From the NCBI GenBank assembly GCA_001592805.2, contig CP051142.1:3286001-3350000 (forward strand): a stretch of DNA of 64,000 bases, given 5' to 3'. The stretch comes from Peltaster fructicola. Lineage: Eukaryota; Ascomycota; Dothideomycetes. A program made the translations under genes and the position numbers. Below the pieces are notes generated by a model. That model worked only from the letters and a program-made list of their open reading frames with translations, was not told where the DNA came from and did not search any database. Within the stretch, counting starts at the first letter, position 1. Each line of letters starts with the position of its first letter. This document shows positions 1 through 9,694 of the stretch, in pieces.

Positions 1-493
1 GTCGACAACATCAAGGGCACTGTACTGCCTCAGCTATAGATGCTCATCCAATGATCACCGTTATGCTGTATATGAAGACGAACGCAGCAGCAATACATGG
101 GGCTTAACCACAACCAGTTGGCTAACCGCTGCGGGGTTCAGAAGCTCTCAGACACCGCACCCTTGCTAAATGGCTACAGCTGCAAGACTTCTAGAAACGC
201 TTGAGAAGCTCATTGTTGTACCTTGTCTCTGCATCATCATCCTGCACATTAACGCTATCTCTGCTCGGGGTTTCGTCTCCTTGCAACACAGTAATCTCAG
301 TCTCTCTTGTTGAGGACAGTGGAGAGCGCGGGGTGCTGAGCGACGATTTTATCACTCATCGACTGCAGATCACCGCACCAGCTTGCCGTCCGCATCTGAA
401 CATCATATCCATCCCGCCGCGCACACGACATAGTTGTGTTCGCATTCGCCCATCTCGCACACGCACCGTCTCAATCACGTTTCACCGTGGCCT
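1..493. other. Upstream region of the PKA regulatory subunit gene
   Basis: No supportable gene. The last 200 bases are C-rich and lead into the PKA-R start codon, as fungal 5' leaders often do. An open frame beginning at 201 overlaps the PKA-R coding region in another frame and has no recognisable protein features. Confidence 0.4.
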
Positions 494-1873
494 ATGTCTC
501 TACCCAGCAGCTACAGCAACGAGATTGAAGCCCTTTCTCGCGAAGTGCGCAAGCAACAACCTAGCGACGTCCTACAATTCTGTGCCAACTTCTTCCAACG
601 CCGTCTCGAGAGCCAGCGCGCAGAGTTCGTGCTCACGCAGCACCATTCCAGCCAGACGGGTATGGCCGAGTCAACCTTCCCGGGCAGCAGTAATCCCTTT
701 GGTGCGACCAACAACTCCAGTGCCGCTGCCACTTCAAGGTCCATCCCTCCTGCTACCGGCATGCATTCTGTCGCGGAGGAAGATGATGAGCACGCCGACT
801 TCGCCTCGCCTACCGCTTCGTCTTTCCCGCCCAATGTGCGAGACAACTCTTCCAGCAACAGTGGCTCGACCTTTGGAAACTTCGCTTTCAATCCGTCGTC
901 CAGCGGTACTCAACAGCAACAGTCACAGAGTCCGGCCATGGACAACCCGCAATCATACCCCAAGGAGTACAACCTGAACCGCCGCACATCTGTATCTGCT
1001 GAGTCGCTCGCACCATCAGCTGCGAACGACACCAACTGGAAAGTCCCCAGCTTTCCTAAGACGAGCGAGCAAGAATCGCGCTTAAGAGCTGCAGTTGCCC
1101 ACAACTTCCTCTTCGCACATCTCGATGACGAGCAAACTACACAAGTGCTAGGCGCCCTGCAAGAGAGGAAGATACCAGCCAAGGACGTGCGTGTCATTGT
1201 GCAAGGAGATCCGGGAGACTACTTCTACGTTGTGGAGAGTGGTACATTCGACATCTTCGTGAGTAAAAGTGGCCACGTCCAGCCGGGGCCAGATGGTATG
1301 GGCTCAAAAGTAGCAACCAGCGGCCCAGGCACATCGTTTGGTGAGCTGGCTCTCATGTACAATGCCCCTCGAGCAGCTACAGTTGTCTCGACAGAAGCCG
1401 GCATCTTGTGGCAGCTCGACCGTGTCACATTCCGACGCATTCTGATGGACTCAGCCTTCCAGCGCCGTAGGATGTACGAGACTTTCCTGGAGGAAGTGCC
1501 ATTGCTCGCACAATTGTCCTCTTACGAGCGCTCGAAGATTGCAGATGCCCTTGAAACTGTCAAATTCACGCCTGGCAGCCTGATCATCCGCGAGGGCGAC
1601 GTTGGTGACAAGTTTTACATCCTCGAGTCCGGCACAGCTGAAGCTGTCAAGCGTGGTTCGGAGCAGCCTCTCAAGACATACAGAAAGGGCGACTACTTTG
1701 GCGAACTAGCATTGCTGGAGGACAAACCTAGAGCTGCCAGTGTGCAGGCTCAGACTGAAGTCAAGCTTGCAACACTTGGTAAGGATGGCTTTCAGCGATT
1801 GCTGGGACCTGTGGAAAGCATTATGCGTCGTAACGATCCTCGCAAGATGGAGTCTACGGATCCGCTGCACTGA
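494..1873 (+). CDS. pkaR: cAMP-dependent protein kinase regulatory subunit
   Basis: Single-exon gene for about 459 residues. The regulatory subunit holds the PKA catalytic subunit inactive in the cytoplasm until cAMP binds. Seen in order: an N-terminal helical segment fitting the RII-type dimerisation/docking region (residues about 5-45), a long Ser/Asn/Gln-rich linker, the inhibitor sequence RRTSV at about 163-167, and two cyclic-nucleotide-binding domains. Each has a phosphate-binding cassette, FGELALMYNAPRAATV near 282 and FGELALLEDKPRAASV near 402, with the expected Glu and Arg. The serine in RRTSV makes it an RII-like substrate inhibitor. The frame is open 60 bases upstream, but the ATG at 494 gives the usual fungal start. 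It converges on the eIF2-beta gene. Length and motifs fit the family well. Confidence 0.96.
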   Translation: MSLPSSYSNEIEALSREVRKQQPSDVLQFCANFFQRRLESQRAEFVLTQHHSSQTGMAESTFPGSSNPFGATNNSSAAATSRSIPPATGMHSVAEEDDEHADFASPTASSFPPNVRDNSSSNSGSTFGNFAFNPSSSGTQQQQSQSPAMDNPQSYPKEYNLNRRTSVSAESLAPSAANDTNWKVPSFPKTSEQESRLRAAVAHNFLFAHLDDEQTTQVLGALQERKIPAKDVRVIVQGDPGDYFYVVESGTFDIFVSKSGHVQPGPDGMGSKVATSGPGTSFGELALMYNAPRAATVVSTEAGILWQLDRVTFRRILMDSAFQRRRMYETFLEEVPLLAQLSSYERSKIADALETVKFTPGSLIIREGDVGDKFYILESGTAEAVKRGSEQPLKTYRKGDYFGELALLEDKPRAASVQAQTEVKLATLGKDGFQRLLGPVESIMRRNDPRKMESTDPLH

Positions 1874-2139
1874 GGCAGAGTCTGGTTTGGCTAGACATGA
1901 ACTTATGCGCTATCATGACATTAGATAAGGAAGACTTTGTGTTTAGCAAAGTAATTTTATAAGGAGTTCAACAAGCATGCTGATACGAGCCACGTCTATG
2001 GTGTCACAACGTGCGAGAAAACTAGAAGCTCATCAAGTATGAATGTTCCTTCAGTGTGATTGTGTACCAGGCTATAGCATCTTATAGGTGCACAACCATG
2101 ATAATCCTGCTAACGCCCATAATGCCATCCATCGTGAGA

Positions 2140-3130
2140 TTATCCTTGAATACGCTTACGCTTGCCGACTTGAGCCGAGAAACCAGTCTTGATGGCAGTG
2201 ACAGATCGTCTCGATCCACAAGAGTTGCAAGTGACGAAAGAAAGACGGTTCTCTCCCTTGCTGAGCTCGGTATCTGGCGACCTGCAGGTCTTGCACGTAA
2301 CGTACTCGACTGTGATAGTGTCAGTATATTGCTCAGAACATTCGCACGATTGGACTCACCGATATATCTCCGCAGCACGTTCTCGATCTGCTTCTGTTGG
2401 AAGCGACCCTTGATGACCAGTCGCTTCGAGCCGTCCACGGAACCACTCGTTCCCAGTTCAGCAAACAAGAACTGTCGCACGTGCTCGTCTGTTCGCTTGA
2501 CACGCTTGCAGATCTCTGCAATGTTCGCGAAGATAGTCTTCTTGTTTCCTTCACGCAGACACTGTGGTGGTGGGATCCTGTAGCTCTTCATACCACCTCC
2601 GCTAAGGTCGCCATGGCTGTCGTGCAGCAGTGTGAAGAATCGAGTGAGTAAGCTGGCGTAATTGAGCTGTGTAGTGTTGTCGTGTTGCCAGACTCCTGTG
2701 CCCTTAAAGAGATCACCCTCCTGCTCAGCCTGCTCGACATTCTCTGCCTCGCCCTTGGTCTCGTCTGCCTCCGTGGCTCCAGCCTCCGCGAGCTTGGCCT
2801 CGAAGTCATCTGTGTCTGTGGTCTTTGGCTTCTTCTTCTTTTCTTCTTCAATGCAGAGGTCGATGTCGCCGTCGTCCTCGACCTTCTCGGCAGCCTCTTC
2901 CCCGTCCTCTGCCGTCTTGGTCGACTTCTTTTCTTCTTCTTGCCGAGTGTGAGAGCGTCGAAGTCTTCGGTAGCTTCCTCTACAGCCTTGCCAGAGTGCG
3001 ACTCGGCACTGTCCTTCTCGCCATCAAATTGGCCGCCGCCGTTGGTGACTTCTCCGTTGGAATCGACAATTGTCTCTCCGTCAGCAAATGCTACTGACTT
3101 GCGCGGCTTGCGCTCTTCGACCTCCGCCAT
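2140..3130 (-). CDS. SUI3: Translation initiation factor eIF2 subunit beta, with an apparent frame break
   Basis: Two exons with an intron at 2310-2359 (minus strand, GTGAGT...CACAG). eIF2-beta is part of the heterotrimer that brings initiator tRNA to the 40S subunit. The N-terminus ([20 protein letters not shown]) is typical of fungal eIF2-beta. Lysine-rich K-boxes follow, then the core with [20 protein letters not shown], and a C-terminal C2-C2 zinc finger (CKTC...CNSC) ending GKRKRIQG. The frame at the N-terminus and the frame of the rest do not join: near 2929-2932, in an AAG/AAAA run of the first K-box, one base seems missing. No plausible GT-AG intron explains it, and family-like protein continues on both sides in two frames. 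A sequencing or assembly error is likeliest. It is divergent from the Mim2-like gene, 266 bp apart. Confidence 0.93.
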
Positions 3131-3396
3131 GATTGCGATCTTGTACTGTTGTTGAAGTGTGATGGATGCTCGCTCGAAAGCTGTCAGCTGTATTGTGGTA
3201 TGTGGCGTGGATTGGCAAGAGAATGTGGTAGAATGATGGACAAAATATTGACTCATCAATGCCAGCGGGGAGTCATGTGTGTGACGTCCAGCATCGGCCG
3301 AATATTCCCCGAGGCTCCGGCTTTGAGCTTCGACGATGTCCACAGTGAGGATGACAACCATTGAACAGTATACATAGCTCTCCATTCATCACTGCA

Positions 3397-3786
3397 ATGG
3401 CGGAGCCTACCGTATCGCACGACCCGCTCGAGCACATATTACAGCACGATGACACCGACTCGCTACCTTCGGCATCCGCATCAACCACTTCTTCATCGTC
3501 CAGTGACGACTTTGAGGAATCCGATGCAGAAAGAGAATGGCGAGAGAGCTTACAACAGTTGGAGTTGCTGCTGACTATGGTACTCGTACCATATCTTGGA
3601 AAATACTTCGGTCGAAGATGCGCATACTGGGGTGAGTAGAGTGAGGACAATGGGGGCTATGAGCATAGCTGACACGTAATAGCATGGGCCAGATACATGG
3701 AATGGCAATATCCTGTCAGTATCGAGTTTAGCAGCAAGAGAACATTCAAGGTCACTGGTGCGATTGAAGCCGCTGCTTCTCTATGA
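3397..3786 (+). CDS. Mim2-like mitochondrial outer-membrane insertion factor
   Basis: Two exons (3397-3631, 3683-3786; 51-nt intron GTGAGT...AATAG) give 112 residues. The N-terminal half is acidic and Ser-rich. A single hydrophobic segment follows (LELLLTMVLVPYLGKYFGRR), then a compact aromatic stretch (AYWAWARYMEWQYPV) and an Ala-rich tail. I recall this arrangement from fungal proteins annotated as Mim2, which with Mim1 inserts alpha-helical proteins into the mitochondrial outer membrane. The splice was chosen because it restores the YWAWARYMEW motif. Yeast Mim2 is shorter and diverges strongly, so the family call is moderate; a small single-pass membrane protein is certain. Confidence 0.7.
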
Positions 3787-4076
3787 ACAACGTAGAAGTG
3801 CGAAGAGCAGACGTGTCCTTAGCTGGCAAGAATATGGCAGCCTAGTAAAACTGATACTACAGCAAGGCACAGTGGCATCGAGGCAGAGGACACTTGTTAC
3901 GAAGTGCATCGAATATTTGCAGCCTGACGCTGTTGGCGGACAGCTGTCCAGTCTAACAGCATCCGAGCATTGAGTCATCGATGGTCGGATAGTCACAATG
4001 TGAGCTATCGACATTTACACGATACAAGAATGGACGGACCTGTTTTCAAGGCTGCCATGTCGCCATATCAGCTACA

Positions 4077-4888
4077 ATGCACCTCGAGATCTATCGAATG
4101 GCCCTGGCCATCATCACCGACTATTACAACTGCCTCCTCGCCATGTTTTGGCCGTTGACCTCACCTCGAACAGCACAGAAACAGAGACACCATCGACAAC
4201 TCAGCTTCTTCTTTCTAGAGCTCGATCGTCCACTTGCTAAGAATGTTGTCGCTGGCAACAACAAAGCAGCTTTATTCCATCTGCTGGCTTGCATGAGTAA
4301 CGGACTATACGAGGATGGTCAAATCTTCTGGGGAGCCTGCGGACTGGACAAGACAATTCTGGTTGCGTTCCGTAAGCGTCACGGCGCCACGCTCGGTGTT
4401 GCTGCTAACAATTGAAAGAACACTCTGCTTCAGGCGATACAACAGGCAGTGTCAATGATGGAGTCCCCGAGCTTGTCACTCGCACGATGGGCGATGCTGT
4501 GGTCTCTCGGCCAGCAGTTTGCTCTGCTCCTTTCAAGGCAGATGTCATTCACCGAGACACTTTGACCATCAAGAATGCCACTCTTCATCTTCTCATGTCG
4601 TTCACCCTTCGCAGATACGCGCAAATGCCTGGAGCTTGGGACGCTCCTTGTGAAGCAGTCCGCCTGCCAATACTTGACAAGGAGATGATACTAGAAAGAT
4701 ATCGCGTTCGACCAGGGTCATTGAGAGCACTTGAGGAGTGTGTGCCCCGATCTGCGGAGGTATCAGATCCTGTGCCCACCATATCGAAGCAGGAGGAGAA
4801 GGACAGCTCGTTGACAAGCAGTGGTCCCCAAGAACCTCATCTCGACGATCTCGACTGGGTCCTCATCGATGACAAAGCTATTATATAG
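4077..4888 (+). CDS. Hypothetical protein, two exons
   Basis: Proposed exons 4077-4371 and 4418-4888 with a 46-nt intron (donor GTAAGC, acceptor AAAG) give about 254 residues. I do not recognise it. Visible features are a hydrophobic N-terminal stretch with ITDYYNCLLAMFWPL, a Cys/Gly patch around FWGACGLDK, a segment ILDKEMILERYRVRPGSL, and an acidic C-terminus ending DDLDWVLIDDKAII. The frame is long and has non-random composition, which favours a real gene. The true start could lie in an upstream exon. No function is proposed. Confidence 0.5.
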
Positions 4889-5485
4889 CCCTGCGAACGC
4901 GATAGCAGACTGTGGCTCACAGAAAAGACTGTCCACGATCTCGGCATCGTCCCTCCGTGCAATACACTTTGACTTCTCTAAGTACGACAGGCTTTTCCAA
5001 TTCATGCTGCCGCCTGACCCGTGTGACAACCGTGTTGATCGACTGCCGAAGGCTAGCATTAGCAACGCTGCATCTGCCTGCTGATTAAGCTTTCCAGAAT
5101 TGACTATGGCTTCTGAATCCTACAACTATCATCACAGTCTTATTGGACACGCCGTACGGAGTAGATCTGCCTCTTCATCCTCAATGCATGCCTTACAAAA
5201 CCGCTATACGTCTGGCCCCCACAAGAGGTTCTATACGGTCCATGTGTCTATGTGCGGAGAAAGCCCACTTCACAATCCTGCATCGATTGGTAATGACCGT
5301 TAGCTGACGAGAGACTGTACTGCATGCTTGTGTCGGTGGAGAAATCTTCGTATCCTGAGCTACAGAAACAAACAGACCGCGCGATGGTACGAAATGGGGG
5401 CTCAAGTTGCTCGAGAGGAAGGATAAATAGGACGTCGTTCGCTGCGTGGTAGGTGAGCAGCCACTCACCATTCATCATCGACACC
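4889..5485. other. Intergenic region with cutinase promoter
   Basis: No supportable gene. It holds the 3' flank of the orphan gene and the promoter of the cutinase gene. Short open frames here have no family-like features. Confidence 0.4.
5423..5429 (+). promoter_or_regulatory. TATA-like box of the cutinase gene
   Basis: ATAAATA lies 57 bases before the cutinase start codon, within GGATAAATAGG. Position and sequence fit a core promoter of an inducible secreted-enzyme gene. Inference from motif and position only. Confidence 0.45.
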
Positions 5486-6227
5486 ATGCTCAGCAGTTTC
5501 CTCTCACTCTCTGCCTTCGTGGCATCAGCTCTTGCCAGTCCCATCGAGACACGAGCAACCTGCTCTGGCGCACATGTCCTCTGGGCTCGAGGCTCATACG
5601 AGACATACGCCAACAGCACGCTGCTTCCTCTCGTGAACAAGATCGCCACCACCACAGGAGGCTCCAGCTCAGCAATCATCTACCCTGCCACCGTCATCAA
5701 TGCGACTGTTTCCAGCGACTATGACAACTCTGTTGCAGCGGGTATCAACAACACCATCCTGCAGATCAAGCAGTATGTCGCATCCTGCGGGTCCAGCAGT
5801 CGAGTGGTCCTGGTCGGGTACTCTCAAGGAGGTCAAGTTATGACAGATACTTTGGTCGGCGGTGCCTTTGAGCCTGCGGGCATTGATTCATCGTACTGGA
5901 AGTACAGTAAGTTGAAAGAAGGTTTGTAAGAAAGATCCACTCTGACAGCTTTCAGTCACCGCCAGCGTAGTCTTCGGTGACCCAACCTTCACTTACCCAT
6001 CGAAATACGCAGCTGGAAACGCTACCACGAGTGGTATCAGTCAGCGCTTTCAGAATGACCCGACAGAGGTGTCATTGAACAACAACTTTGCCAACACTCT
6101 TCGCAGCTATTGCACGGTAAACGATCCGATCTGTGCAGGTCTTGAATTCACCAATGCTGGTGCACACCAGGCTGAGGTTCGAGACCATCAGGCTGCTGCT
6201 CAAGCTTTCGTCCTGGGTTTTCGGTAA
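5486..6227 (+). CDS. Cutinase / carbohydrate esterase family 5, secreted
   Basis: Two exons (5486-5906, 5956-6227; 49-nt intron) give 230 residues, normal for CE5. A signal peptide occupies about residues 1-18 (MLSSFLSLSAFVASALAS). The catalytic serine is S113 in GYSQGG. Asp197 lies in YCTVNDPICA and His211 in NAGAHQ, which complete the expected Ser-Asp-His triad. Cysteines near 26, 101, 193 and 200 match the two family disulfides. CE5 members cleave cutin or acetylated xylan; which substrate applies cannot be told from sequence. Two to four N-glycosylation sites are visible. For a plant-associated fungus it would help to breach the cuticle or wall. Confidence 0.93.
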
Positions 6228-7394
6228 ATGAAGGAGCCTGACTCCGGTCCAGTCAAAGATGTTCTCTTGTCTTTAGACCAGCATTGTATGTTAGCATAGT
6301 GAATCTCAAGTCGTTGCTCGCTCATTATTGAATGCCAGACGAGCGGACACTCAGCAGTAGTACTAGCTTGCTCAAACATCAATCACCAGTCTCGCCAGAG
6401 TGCCTCATGGCTCGTTCGGTTCCAACTTGCCCTCTCTCCTAGAGTGGTGAGCAGCGACCGTAAAGGTAAGCACAGTCCTTTGCAAGGGTTCACAACCATC
6501 GGAAGGTTCTCGTGATGATCAACGAGCTGAAACGCCCCTGATGAAGTGCATCTCAAGGAGCGTACGCTACTGCAGCTTGATAGCGATGTGCTCCAGCTAC
6601 TGCAATGCTTGCATTTGCTTGGCAAAGCCACGAGCCTCACGCAGGGACTTACCCTGATCGAACGTCGACCCAAGCTTCTTGCGTGTGTATGACATGTGCT
6701 GCACAGGAGCCGGGAGTAAATGAAAGGAATGTGCGGAGAATGCTGTGCGTCCATTGCAGCTTCTCAGTCCAGTGTTGCCAGGACTTCTGTGCCCGGCAGT
6801 AGCACATACCTCACACATGGTGGGCATGTGGTTTCGGACAGTGGTTTGATAAGCCGGCCCATCCAGGGCAATGATGCACGGGGCGTGGCGGCGTTGATGC
6901 AGCTTTAAGGGAAGTGATTTGCTTCGTGCCGGCTCGCGAAGCTTAATAAGTGACCACAGCGCTCCTCTCACCAATGCTGTCATCTTTCGCCATTCGTCCT
7001 ACACTTCTGCCTTTGTACTCCTCTTCTGATTGCTTTCGGTGCGTTCGGAGCAGATGCACAGGACGCAGAGACGACGTTTCGCGACAGCAAATATGCGATA
7101 GAGATCAGCGCAGACTGCTATTGTTCGGACGGCAGGATCACTAGCGAATCGCCACACTTCCAGCAGTGACACACAGCTGTCCTAGAGCCAGTCTGAGACG
7201 GACGACAGGGTGCCGGCATCTTTATATCGGCGTCAGCATTCGAGGATAGGCAAGAGAGCGACACCTCAGCTTCCGGCGTACTACCGTTGCACAGCATAAA
7301 CGACTTCCGCACGTGTTCCCTTGCTTGAGGGCCATTTATCAGATTGAGGTCGTCGTCGGCGCGTTGGATTGTGCTGTCACTTATACCAACAGCC
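6228..7394. other. Intergenic region, about 1.2 kb
   Basis: Several open frames of 60-130 codons occur on both strands but none shows a domain, signal peptide or credible splice structure. Nothing else seen. Confidence 0.4.
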
Positions 7395-8818
7395 ATGTTG
7401 ACATCACGGGCGGCCGAGCACCTGGGCATTTGGGATGACAGCGTCCCTAACCAGAGTCCAAAGCTGGTTATTGTCTCTATCGTCTTCTTCATAATCTCCT
7501 CGCTGGTGATGTTGGTGCGATTCGCCTGGAGATGGGCACATCAGCAGCGAGGATGGGACGACCTTATGGCATTGTGCGCATATGTGAGTTTTTGTTACAT
7601 GTGTCATGGGTTCATAGGCTGACCTTGCAGGCCATACTACTGATCATGACCGTCTTCGGCTTCATTGCTGCAGACTATGGCTTCGGCAAGCCTTCACAGT
7701 ACATCATGTCGACCCTACCAGAAGCACTCGAGGTATGGCATCGACATCTAAGGTGCCGTCCGATCACTGACACGTGCAGTACTTCTACCTCTATCAGATC
7801 TGTTATAAGCTGCTTGGCGGTTTCACAAAACTCACCTTCTGCTTCTTATACTTGAGGATCTTCCCTCAAAAGAGCTTCAACAGACTCATCATCGCTGTTG
7901 CCGTCATTATCGCAACTGGCACATTCGCCTTCACGATAGGCACTGTCTTTCAGTGCACACCCGTCGAAAGAGCTTGGAACCACAACATACCTGGTACTTG
8001 TACCAGCAACACTGGTTTCTGGTACTCACATGCCGCCTTCAACACCTTCATGGATATCGTGGTCTATGTCCTGCCCATCCCGTTAATCCGCACACTCAAA
8101 CTCGAACGTGGTACCAAGACTGGTCTCATTTCCATCTTTGTAAGCATATGCTCTGACTACAACATCAATCCAGGCTAATAGGCTGCAGGGTCTCGGTGCT
8201 TTCGTCATCGCAGCATCAATTGTGCGTATGGTCTCGTTGAGATCCAGCGCGCTCACTACCGATCCCACCTGGGGTTCTCTAGACGCATTGATGTGGACTG
8301 AGATAGAAGGCAACACTTCAGTAATCTGTTGCTGCATGCCCGCTCTTCGTGTTCCCGTACTCAATCTCTGGCACAAGATCTTCGAGCGGACCCGAGCAGT
8401 CACATCGCGCTCTCGCTCCATCGCTCCAGAGCAGAAGGATGCAGCCTGGGACGGACCTCATCGCAGCACAGCACAAGTCGGTCATGGTGCTGCTAACGTG
8501 AAGAGCTCCTACACGAACAACAGCTCCAGCAGCGGTAGCAACAGCAACAGCAATAGTCGCAAGACTGGGCGCGCAGAGACGTGGTACGAGCGTGCGCTGA
8601 AGAGTTTGAACCGGGATGAGACCACGATGGTCATGAGCAGGAACTCTTCGCAAGACGAGCTGGCTAAACCAGAGGGAGTAGGACATGGTGTTCCTGAGGT
8701 CATGGAGCTGGGCGCCATCTATAAGACGACCGATTTGCACGTCAGCACTAGCGATGTCAAGAAAGAGCCGAAGCCTGAACGACGGATGAGTCTGGCAGAC
8801 TTCTTGAAAGAAGGTTAG
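7395..8818 (+). CDS. Rhodopsin-domain (PTH11-related) integral membrane protein
   Basis: Four exons (7395-7583, 7631-7732, 7780-8139, 8189-8818) with introns of 47, 47 and 49 nt give 426 residues. About seven hydrophobic segments occupy residues 15-290. The family pattern is present: RFAWRW...RGWDDLMALCAY at the end of exon 1, a GFG motif after the third helix, FCFLYLRIFP, a Cys pair (FQCTPVERAWN ... GTCTSNTGFWY) and DIVVYVLPIPLI. This matches the large fungal 'rhodopsin' (PF20684-type) family, some of whose members act in surface sensing like PTH11. No CFEM domain is present. The cytosolic tail (residues 300-426) is hydrophilic with a Ser/Asn repeat and a C-terminal SLADFLKEG motif often seen in this family. 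Ligand unknown. Confidence 0.9.
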
Positions 8819-9694
8819 CAGTATGGCGAGCAGATCGATGCTTTCGAGCCGGGCGTTATGGTGTAAGGAAAGGGATACCCAATGTTGATATGGTCGCGCA
8901 ACGAAACGAAGGAGAGCATTCCCAACGTTGACATAGTTGCGAAATGAAGTCGAGCTTCAACATGCACTCGCTTGCCTTCTTCAGTCCTGCCACTCAGGCA
9001 TACTACCTCACTTCTGAAAGCTGAGCTGTGTTCCAGCCTCAATCTCCCAACATATCTTGAGTTCCTGGCCCTCGTGCCGCTCGCGTGCAGCACTCAATGG
9101 CCGTGTCGATTCCAATGGTTTCAGGCGGATTTCGATCCATATTCAGCCCTCAGGGTCCATGCAGTCGCAGGAGCAACAGTAGCTCGGTCTGTACAGCTAG
9201 TGTCACATCAAGAAAATACCGCAAACTATCAATTCTGCCAGCACTCTTCGATAAATCACGCAACCTTGATCTGGTAAAGCTATCAACCACGGTAGACAGC
9301 ACCGATAGCATCGTGGCCTTCAGTCGATTCGATAGCTGCAGGCGGTGTCGCTTGCCCACGCGACTGAGCGATGTAATCCGGTAATGACTCTTGCTTTGCT
9401 TTGCTGACCACCCGGACGAGGCTGTGCCACTTGCCCAGTCTGCGTCCACCAGATCACCAACAATGCAAATGCTGTTGGTCATAGACATGGTAGGCTCCAC
9501 GTGCATTATCGCGCAACCGCCACGCATTTCTTGTCGATTGAAGCTATGCCTCTTGCACAGCGTTACAGCTATCATTCGCTATATTTAACAGGACCTTTGT
9601 TCAAAAGTGAGGCCCTCCTTTCAGCCTTTCTTGTCCCTCTCCTCCACCTGCCTTTTAACCTCCATTCTTAAGTGCTTCAGTGCTTCGAGGAACC
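8819..9694. other. Intergenic region with promoter of the P-type ATPase
   Basis: No gene supported. A pyrimidine-rich tract at 9606-9663 precedes the ATPase start, typical of fungal promoters just upstream of transcription starts. Confidence 0.4.
9580..9588 (+). promoter_or_regulatory. TATA-like element before the P-type ATPase
   Basis: TATATTTAA occurs 107 bases before the ATPase start codon and is followed by a CT-rich tract. The pair is a plausible core promoter, judged by position only. Confidence 0.35.

Noticed and set aside
201-977. Open frame of 258 codons on the plus strand
   Set aside because: It overlaps the PKA regulatory subunit in another frame, begins with a Ser/Cys-rich stretch and has no family feature.
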